A DNA stretch of 64,000 bases from Gammaproteobacteria bacterium (GCA_903970465.1 CAJCIO010000036.1:1-64000), one strand, 5' to 3'; counted from the first letter of the stretch, positions 1 through 8,805 are shown. Notes: generated by a model not told the origin, from the letters alone. Made by a program: numbers and translations.

Positions 1-1
1 A

Positions 2-429
2 CGCTTGCGCAGGGCACGCCCCGATGGGCCTTCCATGGCCCAGCGGGGCTTAGCCGGCATCCATGCCGGCTATCCCTGCGCAAGCGCACCTCCACGCGGC
101 CTGCTGGAAGGGGGGCGCGACCCCAAGGCCGGCTCGAAAGCAGAACAGTGAGATTTGTGGCGTTCGTTCGCTTTTAAAAGCGGCTTTGATGCACACGCCA
201 ATATTGGCTGGTCCTTTGCTGCGGGCCTGTGCGGTTCGCCCCTTCCAGCAGGCCGCGTGGAGGCGCCTGAAGAGAGGGAGACCCCGGCAGGATGCCGGGT
301 CAGGCGCGTTAGGCCATGGATGGCCTATTGCGCCGTGCCCTCTCTTCAGGTGCCGTAACGCGGGTACCCTGAGCCTAGGCGAAGGGCCAATGGGCAGGGC
401 GAGCCGCACAGGCCCGCAGCAAAGGACCA
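2..429. repeat. nested and crossing inverted-repeat region
   Basis: The stretch is built from perfect or near-perfect inverted repeats. Arms 2-14/74-86 (13 bp) enclose hairpins 17-29/37-49 (one mismatch) and 51-60/63-72. Arms 89-113/239-263 are 25 bp and perfect. Arms 262-278/338-354 (17 bp, one mismatch) enclose hairpins 283-289/293-299 and 310-316/321-327. Arms 209-241/397-429 are 33 bp with one mismatch and cross the 25-bp pair. Open frames here are mirror frames of the palindromes and have no recognisable protein. I infer a mosaic of dispersed repeats or a structured RNA; the family is not one I recognise. Confidence 0.8.
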
Positions 430-461
430 CCCCCCATCTCCAGCAACAAATACCGCGCAAC

Positions 462-485
462 AAAAAAGCCCGCTGTGTGCGAGCT
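462..485 (-). terminator. Rho-independent terminator after tRNA-Pro
   Basis: Read on the minus strand, a 7-bp stem (arms 479-485 and 467-473, one G:U pair, 5-nt loop) is followed by six T residues. It lies downstream of the tRNA-Pro gene and would end its transcript. Confidence 0.75.
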
Positions 486-520
486 TCTTCTTAACAACGA
501 CTAAGCCGCTGTCATGTATC

Positions 521-597
521 TGGTCGGGGAGACAGGATTCGAACCTGCGGCCTTCTCGTCCCGAACGAGACGCGCTACCTGGCTGCGCTACACCCCG
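521..597 (-). tRNA. tRNA-Pro, anticodon CGG
   Basis: On the minus strand the 77 nt fold as a tRNA with an encoded 3' CCA, a T-arm containing GGTTCGAATCC, and an anticodon loop TTCGGGA with CGG in the anticodon position, so it decodes CCG (proline). The acceptor stem pairs at six of seven positions; position 6:67 is a T:T mismatch. The gene stands alone and is followed by a terminator. Confidence 0.93.
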
Positions 598-657
598 AAA
601 TCAACACGGCGTTCAAACCGCAATTTATCACTCGGCAAACCATCCTTGAACCCCTCT

Positions 658-687
658 CTGGAGGCGTGTCTTAGAACACCCCTCCAG
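658..687. terminator. inverted repeat after the YgdI/YgdR-like lipoprotein
   Basis: Arms CTGGAGG and CCTCCAG plus an inner GTGT/ACAC pair form an 11-bp interrupted stem just past the stop codon of the minus-strand lipoprotein gene. There is no T-tract, so this is a weak terminator call. Confidence 0.35.
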
Positions 688-698
688 CGAGGAATGGA

Positions 699-920
699 TC
701 ACAACTCCTTGACGGTGCGGACCTGATCTTTGTTGACCTTGGTCTCTTTACCGTCCAGTTGCTTGAACTGGTAGAAGCCGGTGTCATCGTCATACTTCGG
801 CGTGTCGGTGGTCTGGATCTCACGCCCGTCGTTCAGGGTGATGACGCTAGGGTTGGCGCAGCCAGCAAGGGTGGCAAGGCCCAAAGCGAGCAGGACGGCG
901 GGCAGAATACGGTGGTTCAT
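699..920 (-). CDS. YgdI/YgdR-like small lipoprotein
   Basis: The 73-residue protein starts with a lipoprotein signal peptide (hydrophobic stretch then LAGC, lipidated Cys about residue 20). A short domain follows that begins PSVITLNDGREIQT and ends KVNKDQVRTVKEL, the pattern of the YgdI/YgdR (DUF903) family. These are small beta-rich outer-membrane lipoproteins of unknown function. I chose the ATG at 920 because GGAGAA lies just upstream and the signal peptide begins there; the longer in-frame extension is uncharacteristic. Confidence 0.88.
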   Translation of the reverse strand: MNHRILPAVLLALGLATLAGCANPSVITLNDGREIQTTDTPKYDDDTGFYQFKQLDGKETKVNKDQVRTVKEL

Positions 921-1002
921 GGGTGTTCTCCGGTAAGTAATGCTTGTTCTCCTTTGCTCGGACGCTCGTTTGCAGGTGTAAGTTCCATGAATACCTGAGC
1001 TC

Positions 1003-1614
1003 TTAAATACTTGCGTCGCCGGCTGAATGCGTTTGCGCAAGGGCTTCTGGGGTATTGAGGTTGGCGAGGCGTGGGTCGTGCGCCAGGCATTGCAGCGGCT
1101 GTGCGTCCAGTGCCAGGAGGATCTTGCGCGGGCTGCGCTCGCCCGCTTGCCAGGCGCCTTCGAACAGCGCCGCGTGCATCACAGGAATGACGCAAATCAA
1201 CGGCTCCCATTGCTCTCCATGACGCACCATCACGGGCTGCTGGGGGTGCCGAGCAGCACACTGCAACAGGCCTCGCAGCAGCGAGGCGTCGAGGCCCGGT
1301 ACGTCGCAGGGCAATACCAGTAAATGGGTATGGCGAGCCATGGCCAGGCCCGCGCGGATGCCCGCGAGAGGGCCAGGGAAGTCATCGCTGTCGTCACTGA
1401 CCAGTCGATCTGCGTAGGCGGCGTACTGGGCTGTATTGCGATTGCAGGAGATGATCAGGTCATCGCCCAGCGACCGCACCAGTGCCTGCAAATGGGCTAT
1501 CAAAGGCTGGCCGCGCCAGTGCACCAGGCCTTTGTCGCGACCCCCCATGCGCTGGCCCCGGCCGCCGGCCAACAGGAGCACCGAGCAGGGTGAAAGGGGC
1601 AGATCATCAGGCAT
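1003..1614 (-). CDS. mobA: molybdenum cofactor guanylyltransferase MobA
   Basis: MobA transfers GMP from GTP to molybdopterin to make the bis-MGD cofactor of DMSO-reductase-type enzymes in the cytoplasm. The 203-residue protein begins with the nucleotidyltransferase signature [17 protein letters not shown] (about residues 11-27) and carries the inner LPCDVPGL motif that binds metal and nucleotide. Length fits the family. The start at 1614 removes an unlikely N-terminal extension that overlaps the divergent moaB promoter. It faces away from moaB and moeA, so three Mo-cofactor genes are grouped. Confidence 0.95.
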   Translation of the reverse strand: MPDDLPLSPCSVLLLAGGRGQRMGGRDKGLVHWRGQPLIAHLQALVRSLGDDLIISCNRNTAQYAAYADRLVSDDSDDFPGPLAGIRAGLAMARHTHLLVLPCDVPGLDASLLRGLLQCAARHPQQPVMVRHGEQWEPLICVIPVMHAALFEGAWQAGERSPRKILLALDAQPLQCLAHDPRLANLNTPEALAQTHSAGDASI

Positions 1615-1691
1615 GGCAGGTCTCGGCAGGCGGTCGAAAGCGAGGCTGTGATATAACACCGCGCATCTATTTCAACAACTGGACCGAGCTC

Positions 1692-2231
1692 ATGAAGCCC
1701 AAGGCCGATGTACCTTTTGTGCCGCTCAATATTGCGGTGCTGACTGTCAGCGATACGCGCACGCTGGAAACCGATACTTCTGGTCAACTGTTCGTCGATC
1801 GATTGACCGCTGCCGGTCATTCGCTCGCCGAGCGGGTGTTGCTCAAGGACGATCTTTACCGCATTCGCGCCCAAGTGGCGCACTGGATTGCCGAAGACGT
1901 CGTGCAAGTGGTGTTGATGACGGGCGGCACCGGCTTCACAGGGCGCGACAGCACCCCGGAAGCCGTCAGTTGCCTGCTCGACAAGCAGGTGGATGGCTTT
2001 GGTGAACTGTTTCGGCAGATTTCCGTGGCCGATATCGGCACCTCGACCGTGCAGTCGCGTGCGCTGGCCGGGCTTGCGAACGGCACGCTGGTGGTGTGCC
2101 TGCCCGGCTCGACCAATGCCTGCCGCACAGGCTGGGACGGCATCCTCGCCGAGCAACTGGATATACGCCATCGGCCCTGCAATTTCGTCGTGCACCTGAA
2201 GCAGGCCGAACCCTGCGTCAGCCGTGGCTGA
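1692..2231 (+). CDS. moaB: molybdenum cofactor biosynthesis protein MoaB
   Basis: The protein is 179 residues and belongs to the MoaB/Mog fold that binds molybdopterin and in many bacteria adenylates it before molybdate insertion. Visible motifs are the N-terminal AVLTVSDTR, the MPT-binding segment MTGGTGFTGRDSTPEA in the middle and LPGSTNACRTGWDGIL near the C-terminus. The ATG at 1692 gives the family's normal N-terminus; the longer open frame upstream is antisense to mobA. The stop overlaps the moeA start by 8 bases, so the two are translationally coupled. Confidence 0.95.
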   Translation: MKPKADVPFVPLNIAVLTVSDTRTLETDTSGQLFVDRLTAAGHSLAERVLLKDDLYRIRAQVAHWIAEDVVQVVLMTGGTGFTGRDSTPEAVSCLLDKQVDGFGELFRQISVADIGTSTVQSRALAGLANGTLVVCLPGSTNACRTGWDGILAEQLDIRHRPCNFVVHLKQAEPCVSRG

Positions 2232-3441
2232 GTTGGGCGCGGCCAAGCCGCTGATGCCCCTCGAACAGGCGCTGACGCAATTGCTGGCGCTGGCCGATCG
2301 TACCCCCATCATCGAGCACGAAACAGTAGCGCTGGCGGCGGCTCATGGTCGCGTGCTGGCGGAGGACTTGATTGCCGGGCTCGATCTGCCGCCGTGGCCG
2401 AACAGCGCCATGGATGGCTACGCCTTGCGATGTGCGGACTGGACCGGCACGCCGTTGCCGGTGAGTCAGCGTATCTTCGCGGGCCAGGCGCCAGCCCCGC
2501 TGCAGCCGGGCACATGTGCAAGGATTTTCACCGGTGCACCCTTGCCAGCGGGCGCCGACTGCGTCGAGATGCAGGAGAACACCGAGATACTGATCGATGA
2601 GTGCGTGCGTTTCGTCGAGCCCGTCGTGATCGGTCAGAACGTTCGCCCGCAAGGGCAGGAAACCAGAGTCGGGGAGTTGGTGCTGGGGGCAGGAACCCTG
2701 CTGAGTGCCATCGAACTGGGGCTGGCGGCATCGTTGGGGCGTGCGGAGTTGCAGGTGGTGCGGCGGGCCCGGGTGGCGGTGCTGTCCACGGGCGATGAAC
2801 TGGTCGAGCCAGGGCAGCCGTTGGGGCCTGGGCAAATCTACAACAGCAATCGGCAGTTGCTGATCAGCTGGTTGACGCGTTTGGGTTGTGAGGTGGTGGA
2901 TGCGGGGATATTGCCGGATGATCTGGACCGTACCCGTGCACGCCTGAGTGAGTTGCACGAGGTCGATCTGATCTTGAGTACGGGAGGGGTGTCGGTCGGC
3001 GAAGCTGATTTTCTCGGCATCGCGCTGCGGGAGGAGGGGGAGCTGGCGCTCTGGAAGTTGGCGATCAAACCCGGCAAGCCGCTGACCTGTGGTCAATTCC
3101 GCGGCGTGCCGGTGATCGGGTTGCCGGGTAATCCGGCGTCGACGCTGGTGACGTTTGCGTTGCTGGCCCGGCCCTATCTGCTGCGCCGCCTGGGTGTGCA
3201 GGAAGTCACACCCTTGCAGTTCAGCGTGCCGGCCGGCTTCGACTGGCCGCGGGCCGGCAATCGCCGGGAATACTTGCGCGGGCGTCTGGAGAATGGTCGG
3301 GCGGTGATCTATCCCAACCAGAGTTCAGGTGTGCTGCGCAGTGCCGCCTGGGCTCAGGGTCTGGTGGAGGTGCGCGAAGCGCGTACCTTGCAGGCCGGTG
3401 AGCTGGTGATATTCATTCCCTTGAGTGAAGTGCTGGGCTGA
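2224..3441 (+). CDS. moeA: molybdopterin molybdenumtransferase MoeA
   Basis: MoeA inserts molybdate into adenylated molybdopterin to give active Moco. The 405-residue protein has the MoeA N-terminal region with PWPNSAMDGYALR near residue 60, the MoCF-binding domain motifs STGDEL, YNSN and STGGVSVGEADF, then GLPGNPAST and the small C-terminal domain IV. It begins with GTG at 2224 inside the end of moaB, and the frame gives the standard N-terminus. It is coupled to moaB and convergent with the next gene. Confidence 0.96.
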   Translation: MAELGAAKPLMPLEQALTQLLALADRTPIIEHETVALAAAHGRVLAEDLIAGLDLPPWPNSAMDGYALRCADWTGTPLPVSQRIFAGQAPAPLQPGTCARIFTGAPLPAGADCVEMQENTEILIDECVRFVEPVVIGQNVRPQGQETRVGELVLGAGTLLSAIELGLAASLGRAELQVVRRARVAVLSTGDELVEPGQPLGPGQIYNSNRQLLISWLTRLGCEVVDAGILPDDLDRTRARLSELHEVDLILSTGGVSVGEADFLGIALREEGELALWKLAIKPGKPLTCGQFRGVPVIGLPGNPASTLVTFALLARPYLLRRLGVQEVTPLQFSVPAGFDWPRAGNRREYLRGRLENGRAVIYPNQSSGVLRSAAWAQGLVEVREARTLQAGELVIFIPLSEVLG

Positions 3442-3447
3442 GGCGTC

Positions 3448-4905
3448 TCAGCCCTTAGCCTTCTCGGGTACCCGGCCGTAGATATCGGTGAAGCGCACGA
3501 TGTCGTCTTCACCGAGGTATTCGCCACTTTGTACCTCGATCATCACCAGGTCGATCACCCCAGGGTTGACCAGGCGATGCACGCGACCTGGCTTGATGAA
3601 GGTCGACTCGTTGGTATCGAGCATGAACTCGCGATCATCGTTGGTAACCGTCGCCATGCCCGAAACCACGATCCAGTGCTCGCTGCGGTGGTGGTGCATC
3701 TGCAGCGACAGTGAGCCACCCGGACGCACGACGATGCGCTTGATCTTGAAGCGACTACCTTCCTCGAGGATGGTGTAGGTGCCCCACGGGCGGGTCACGG
3801 TGCGGTGCAGACGGTAGGCGTCGTGATCCTGGCGCTTGAGCTCCTGGGCGATCAGCTTGACGTCCTGGCTGCGGCTAGCGTCAGCGATCAGCAGCGCGTC
3901 CGGGGTGTCGATGATAATCAAGTTGTCCAGGCCGATGGCGCCCACCACCCGACGAGGCGAGTCGATATAGCAGTTGGTCACGTCGTGCAGCACGGTCTCG
4001 CCGTTGCACTGGTTGCCGTTGGCATCGCCGGGGGTGAGCTCGCGCACTGCCTGCCAGGAGCCGATATCGCTCCAGCCTAACTGGCAAGGAATCACTGCCA
4101 CGCGGTTGGAACGCTCCATGACGGCGTAGTCGATGGAAATATCCGGTGCCAAGGCGAAAGTGGTGCTTTCGAGTTCAAGCTGCAACTCGCTGCCGCCAAT
4201 CTTGCTGTGGCTGAGCGCCAGGCAGGTGCGGGCGGCTTCCAGCACGTCTGGCGCGTGAGTTTCCAGCTGTTCGATGATGTTGCCTGCGCGCATGCAGAAC
4301 ATGCCGGCGTTCCACAGGTGCTGGCCGCCGTCAAGGTACGCCTGGGCGGTCGCGAGGTCGGGTTTTTCCTTGAAGCCGGCGACCTGGTAGGCGTCCTGGC
4401 CTATAGCGGCGCCTTTTTCGATGTAGCCAAAGCCGGTTTCCGGCGCGGTGGGCAGCAGCCCGAAGGTCACCAGCAGGCCTTGATCGGCAAGCGTCTGAGC
4501 GGCGCTGACGGCGGCTTCGAAGGCGGCCTGGTCGCGGATCAGGTGATCGGCTGGCAATACCAGCATCTGTGTATCGCTGCCGTATTGGGTGGCAATGTGC
4601 AGCGCGGCGACGGCAATGGCTGGCGCGGTGTTGCGCCCGGCGGGCTCCAGCAGAAAGTCCAGCGCGACAGGGGCCTCCTGATTGAGTGCGCGATGTTCGT
4701 CCAGCGTGCGGAAGAACACCTCGCGGTTGGTCACCGTGACGATGCGCTCGACGCCAGGCAGGGCTTTGGCGCGTTTGAAAGTCTTTTGCAGCAGGCTTTC
4801 GCCGTCTGGCAAGCGCATGAACGGCTTGGGCATGGCTTCGCGGGAAACGGGCCACAGCCGCGTGCCAGCGCCGCCAGCGATGATGCAAGGAATAAGAATG
4901 CCCAT
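3448..4905 (-). CDS. bifunctional mannose-1-phosphate guanylyltransferase / mannose-6-phosphate isomerase
   Basis: This type II phosphomannose isomerase/GDP-mannose pyrophosphorylase (AlgA/PslB/ManC family) makes GDP-mannose for exopolysaccharide or O-antigen. The 485-residue protein has the pyrophosphorylase signature AGGAGTRLWPVSREAMPKPF at the N-terminus, FKEKP in the middle, and a C-terminal cupin isomerase domain with HHHRSEHW. The ATG at 4905 has GAGG at the right distance, whereas the one at 4917 has no ribosome binding site. It is a single gene, not in an alginate or Psl operon here, so the polysaccharide it serves cannot be named. Confidence 0.93.
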   Translation of the reverse strand: MGILIPCIIAGGAGTRLWPVSREAMPKPFMRLPDGESLLQKTFKRAKALPGVERIVTVTNREVFFRTLDEHRALNQEAPVALDFLLEPAGRNTAPAIAVAALHIATQYGSDTQMLVLPADHLIRDQAAFEAAVSAAQTLADQGLLVTFGLLPTAPETGFGYIEKGAAIGQDAYQVAGFKEKPDLATAQAYLDGGQHLWNAGMFCMRAGNIIEQLETHAPDVLEAARTCLALSHSKIGGSELQLELESTTFALAPDISIDYAVMERSNRVAVIPCQLGWSDIGSWQAVRELTPGDANGNQCNGETVLHDVTNCYIDSPRRVVGAIGLDNLIIIDTPDALLIADASRSQDVKLIAQELKRQDHDAYRLHRTVTRPWGTYTILEEGSRFKIKRIVVRPGGSLSLQMHHHRSEHWIVVSGMATVTNDDREFMLDTNESTFIKPGRVHRLVNPGVIDLVMIEVQSGEYLGEDDIVRFTDIYGRVPEKAKG

Positions 4906-5346
4906 ACGAAACCTCATGATCGGTCGAGTGCGCGGCCTTCATGGCGGCGCGAGATAAGTGGCAGAGCGATAGCTGTATAAGTCAACGGCACAGCTCGCGT
5001 CGGTGTTCTGACGCTGCTGGCTAGGGAAACAGGCGAACGGGAAGCAGTGCGCCGCCGCTCGGAAAGTGTCCGGGGGCCGCGTCAATAGACTTGTAATGGG
5101 GGATGCAGCAACGCTACCGCCACATGGCGATCAAAGGGATCGTCAGGGCAGGGAGTTAGCGGTCGAGGTATAGCCAGTATGATAGTCAAATTAATGACAA
5201 GTTCAATCGCCTTTGGTCGGCGAGGGTCAGTAATTTGTCGTGCCATCATGCCTGCTGGCACCGATTGTTTCAACCTGTCAGGGCTTTTTTTCCACTTGTC
5301 GTGGTCCACATCACATCTTGTCGAATACCTGATGGAGTACCGGAGT
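4906..5346. other. intergenic region between divergent GDP-mannose and lipid kinase genes
   Basis: About 440 bases with no convincing gene. It must hold the two divergent promoters. The right half is AT-richer around 5180-5210. An open frame that runs into the lipid kinase from 5179 adds 56 residues not expected for the family, so I treat it as untranslated. I see no clear operator. Confidence 0.5.
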
Positions 5347-6246
5347 ATGACCGAGCGCAAGGCGCTATTGATTCTGCATGGCAAACAAGCCCTCAACGAG
5401 GATGTGCGTACGGCCGTCGAAGACAAGCGGGCCAGCGGCTGGCACATTGCCGTGCGCGTCACTTGGGAAGCGGGCGATGCCCAACGCCTGGTAGCCGAGG
5501 CGCTGGCTGCTGGGTATACGCATCTGATAGCCGGTGGTGGCGACGGTACGCTGCGCGATGTCGCTCAGGCCATGGCCGAGTCCGACACCGAGGCGACGCT
5601 AGCGTTGATGCCGCTGGGTACGGCCAATGATTTCGCCCGCGCTGCCGAGGTCTCCCTGGAGCCAGCCGCGGCCCTGGCTCTGCTGGACGTGCCTGCCAGC
5701 GCCATCGACCTGGGCAAAGTCGGGGGTCAGATGTTTTTGAACATGGCCACGGGTGGCTTCGGTAGCCAGGTCACGGCCAATACGTCTGAAGACCTGAAAA
5801 AGGTGCTGGGCGGCGCTGCCTATCTGTTCACCGGGCTGTCGCGGTTCAGCGAGTTGCGTAGCGCTTACGGTGAGTTGCACGGGCCGGATTTCAAGTGGCA
5901 GGGTGAAATGCTCGCGCTGGGCATCGGCAATGGCCGTCAGGCGGGTGGCGGTCATGTGCTGTGTCCGCAGGCTGTGGCCGACGATGGGCTGCTGGACGTC
6001 AGTATTCTGCCGGCGCCGACCGAGCTGCTGGGGACCTTGAAGGATCTGCTGGCGGGCGGTCTAGGGTTGGATCGTATGTTTGTGCGGGCGCGCGTGCCAT
6101 GGGTGGAGATCAAGAGCTCGCAGGGGCTGGACATCAATTTGGACGGTGAGCCGCTACAGGGCGACAGCCTGCGTTTCGAGGCATTGCCGCGTGCGCTGCG
6201 GGTGCACTTGCCGCCACACTCACCGCTGCTCAGTCATCGAGGCTGA
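5347..6246 (+). CDS. yegS: YegS-type lipid kinase
   Basis: The 299 residues match the size of E. coli YegS, a diacylglycerol-kinase-fold enzyme that phosphorylates phosphatidylglycerol in vitro. The catalytic-domain motifs are GGGDGTLRDVA (about residue 64) and the LGTANDFAR motif (about residue 95); a beta-sandwich lipid-binding part follows. The ATG at 5347 gives the standard MTERKALLILHG start; GGAG at 5334 is somewhat distant. The 3' end overlaps the convergent response regulator gene by 17 bases. Confidence 0.9.
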   Translation: MTERKALLILHGKQALNEDVRTAVEDKRASGWHIAVRVTWEAGDAQRLVAEALAAGYTHLIAGGGDGTLRDVAQAMAESDTEATLALMPLGTANDFARAAEVSLEPAAALALLDVPASAIDLGKVGGQMFLNMATGGFGSQVTANTSEDLKKVLGGAAYLFTGLSRFSELRSAYGELHGPDFKWQGEMLALGIGNGRQAGGGHVLCPQAVADDGLLDVSILPAPTELLGTLKDLLAGGLGLDRMFVRARVPWVEIKSSQGLDINLDGEPLQGDSLRFEALPRALRVHLPPHSPLLSHRG

Positions 6247-6886
6247 TCACGCCTTCGCGCACGGCATGCAGCACCAGCCCGGCAACGTCGAAAATCTGCA
6301 GGCGTTTCATGATATGAGCGCGATGGCTTTCGACCGTTTTGATACTCAAGCCAAGGCCTGCGGCTATTTCTCGGGTCGACTTGCCGCGGGCGACCAGCCG
6401 CAGGATTTCCAATTGCCGAGCAGTGAGACGGCTGATGGGCGGATTGCTCTGGCGCGGTTGCTCGCTCGACAGAGCCGCGCTGAGCACTTCGTGGGCAATG
6501 CTGGGGCTTAGATAGCGCTCACCGGTGCGCAGCGCATCCAGTGCCTGGCGCAGCTCGGAATCATTGGCGCTTTTGAGCAGAAAACCTTGGGCGCCGGCCT
6601 GCATGACTTTCAGTACCAAGTGTGGCTCACAGGTGTCCGCGAGGATCAGCAAGCGGCTGGCCGGGTATCTGGCGCTCATCTGCGCGATCTCTTGCAGGCC
6701 GAAGCTGAGGCACAGCTTCAAGTCCAGCAGGATGATATCTGGAGGCAATTGCGCCAAGCGATCAAGCAATTGCGTGCAATCGCTGCATTCTCCGCTGACC
6801 GCATAGCCGATGAATTCATCAATCCAGGCGCGCAGACCAGCGCGGATCAACAAATGGTTTTCCACCAGCAGGAGGTTGCACGTCAT
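6230..6886 (-). CDS. NarL/LuxR-type response regulator
   Basis: The 218-residue protein has an N-terminal receiver domain (residues 1-120) with the phospho-acceptor Asp at residue 55 (IILLDLKL) and Lys in GFLLKSA. A linker and a LuxR helix-turn-helix domain follow, with LTARQLEILRLVARGKSTREIAAGLGLS split over residues 155-180. At the usual acidic pair it has E9-N10, so one metal-binding acid is replaced. No histidine kinase is adjacent. It sits beside an HPt-like gene and cheV, which suggests a link to chemotaxis or phosphorelay signalling, but the target genes are unknown. Confidence 0.9.
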   Translation of the reverse strand: MTCNLLLVENHLLIRAGLRAWIDEFIGYAVSGECSDCTQLLDRLAQLPPDIILLDLKLCLSFGLQEIAQMSARYPASRLLILADTCEPHLVLKVMQAGAQGFLLKSANDSELRQALDALRTGERYLSPSIAHEVLSAALSSEQPRQSNPPISRLTARQLEILRLVARGKSTREIAAGLGLSIKTVESHRAHIMKRLQIFDVAGLVLHAVREGVISLDD

Positions 6887-7053
6887 GCCGGAAATCCGTC
6901 AGGGGCACGCATAGCGCCTGCGCCGAAGTTGGATGGCTATAAGCGCCTGCATAGAGCGGGCGGGGGCGCCTGTGCCGGCATCGTAACACTTCGAAACTCA
7001 AATTTCTTGGAATGGACTTTTCATTCCGCACGCATCAATGCCTGGCTATTGCT

Positions 7054-7476
7054 CTACAGCGAAGGACTCGGGAGTTCGGTTTCCAGGGTCCCGGCCAGGG
7101 CTGCTACCAATACTGTTTGTTCTTCAGAGTCGAGATCGAGCCGACCAGTGCGCGGATCTATCAACTCGAGTTGCCAGGCCAGGTGCGTCAGGCAGGCGGA
7201 CAGCGTCTTGAGCGGCGTGTCGTGCAGACGATTGCGCGCTTGGGCGGTGTCGAGCAGGCGGTAGATTTTCGAAGAGAAGTCGGCAAGTTCGGCAATACCC
7301 AAGCGACGCGCACGCGCTGCGAGGGTTTGCAAGGCGCTGCACAGACCACGAGCGGCATCCGGATCATTGCCGATCATTTCCAGGTGGCTATGGCACTCGT
7401 TCAGGCGATTGAGCAGGGTATTGGCATCCTGCAAAAATTCCGCCAGCCCGTCGGGCGCTGAAATATTGTCTTGCAT
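7054..7476 (-). CDS. HPt-domain-like protein lacking the phospho-histidine
   Basis: The 140-residue all-helical protein resembles the histidine phosphotransfer fold. Residues 50-60 (QTLAARARRLG) align with the HPt motif HxLKGxxxxxG, but the phosphorylatable His is Gln50 and the following Lys-Gly are Ala-Ala. It therefore cannot be a normal phosphotransfer protein. I chose the ATG at 7476 because GGGAGA precedes it at good spacing; the longer frame adds an unlikely leader. It sits between a response regulator and cheV, so a binding or decoy role in signalling is possible. The family assignment is by pattern only. Confidence 0.6.
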   Translation of the reverse strand: MQDNISAPDGLAEFLQDANTLLNRLNECHSHLEMIGNDPDAARGLCSALQTLAARARRLGIAELADFSSKIYRLLDTAQARNRLHDTPLKTLSACLTHLAWQLELIDPRTGRLDLDSEEQTVLVAALAGTLETELPSPSL

Positions 7477-7841
7477 GCACGATCTCCCGGATCCGGCCTG
7501 GTCGCCAAAGCATAGCGTCGGTTTCACGACACTGCCCATGGGAAAACCATGGCTGCCAATTGTGAAAGCGACCAATGGGGAGGCTCCATTCAACAATGAG
7601 AATGGCGTCACATTAATGACAATCTCGAAAACCGAATATCAGGCTAAACCTGACAGGGAGATAGGGGATTCCCCGAGAAGAGCAGGCGAGATGCCGTAAG
7701 GCGGGGCTTATAGAGCAGGATGACATTAAAGTGATATCATGCTGTATGAAATATTAAGCGACGAGCGCATCAAGTTTCCGCACTCCACGCCGATACGACT
7801 TCCATGTACTGACTCAGTTCCATCACCAGGAGCCCTTCTTA
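7477..7841. other. intergenic region upstream of cheV
   Basis: About 365 bases between divergent genes. It contains an inverted repeat TCAGG-N5-CCTGA (about 7640-7654) and the palindrome GGGGATTCCCC (about 7666-7676). No gene is visible. The promoters of cheV and the HPt-like gene should lie here; I could not assign a sigma factor. Confidence 0.5.
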
Positions 7842-8771
7842 ATGGCTGGCATTCTCGATACGGTAGACCAACGCACTCAACTCGTGGGTGAGAATCGCCT
7901 GGAGATCCTGATGTTCCGCCTGGCGGGCCGCCAGTTGTTCGCGATCAACGTGTTCAAGGTTCAGGAAGTCCTGCAGTTGCCCAAGCTGACGCTGATGCCT
8001 CAGCGCCATGCATTCGTCTGTGGTGTGGTCAACTTGCGCGGGCAAACGCTGCCGGTGATCGACCTGTCCCAGGCCATCGGTATGCGCCCGCTCATCCCGG
8101 GGCCCAACAGCACCATCATCGTCACCGAGTACAACCGCTCGGTGCAGGCGTTCCTGGTGGGCGGTGTGGATCGCATCGTCAACATGAACTGGGAGGCGAT
8201 CATGCCGCCACCCACCAGCGCCGGTCGCCAGCATTATCTGACGGCCATCAGCAAAGTCGACGAGCAGTTGGTGGAAATCATCGACGTCGAGAAGGTGCTG
8301 GCCGAGATCGTTCCTTACAGCGGCAAGGTGTCCAGCGAAAAACTCGCCGATCCGGTGCTCGAGCGTGCACGCGGTCGCGAAGTACTGTTGGTGGATGACT
8401 CCAGCGTGGCCCTGTCGCAGCTTCGCGGTACCCTGTCGCAATTGGGTCTCAAGCTGCACACCGCCAGTGACGGGCTCAAGGGCCTGCAAAAGCTCAAGGC
8501 CTGGGCCGATACTGGCGAGAACATGACCGACAAGCTGCTGATGGTATTCACTGACGCTGAAATGCCTGAAATGGACGGCTACCGCTTGACCACCGAGATC
8601 CGCCAGGACCCGCGTCTGCGGGGCCTGTATGTGGTGCTGCACACGTCGTTGTCGGGCAGCTTCAACGAATCGATGGTGAAGAAGGTGGGTTGCGACAATT
8701 TTCTCTCCAAGTTCCAGCCCGATCGGCTGGTGGAAGTAGTGCGTGAACGGCTGATGCTCGATCAGCAGTGA
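7842..8771 (+). CDS. cheV: chemotaxis coupling protein CheV
   Basis: CheV couples chemoreceptors to CheA and is tuned by phosphorylation. The 309-residue protein has an N-terminal CheW domain (residues 15-160, including GVVNLRGQTLPVIDL) and a C-terminal receiver domain (residues 180-309) with acidic VDDSS and the phospho-acceptor in FTDAEMPEMDGY. Its length fits CheV exactly. It stands apart from the flagellar che operons. A UUCG-loop hairpin follows it. Confidence 0.95.
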   Translation: MAGILDTVDQRTQLVGENRLEILMFRLAGRQLFAINVFKVQEVLQLPKLTLMPQRHAFVCGVVNLRGQTLPVIDLSQAIGMRPLIPGPNSTIIVTEYNRSVQAFLVGGVDRIVNMNWEAIMPPPTSAGRQHYLTAISKVDEQLVEIIDVEKVLAEIVPYSGKVSSEKLADPVLERARGREVLLVDDSSVALSQLRGTLSQLGLKLHTASDGLKGLQKLKAWADTGENMTDKLLMVFTDAEMPEMDGYRLTTEIRQDPRLRGLYVVLHTSLSGSFNESMVKKVGCDNFLSKFQPDRLVEVVRERLMLDQQ

Positions 8772-8805
8772 TGCTGGTCTGCCACGCCGTTCAATTCCTG
8801 CCAAT

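Noticed and set aside
63..494. 143- and 137-codon open frames on both strands at the left edge
   Set aside because: They run through the palindromic repeats and encode mirrored Cys/Arg-rich sequences with no family pattern or ribosome binding site.
521..1000. Possible genomic island integrated at the tRNA-Pro gene
   Set aside because: No integrase or direct repeat of the tRNA end is seen, and the genes to the right are core Moco genes.
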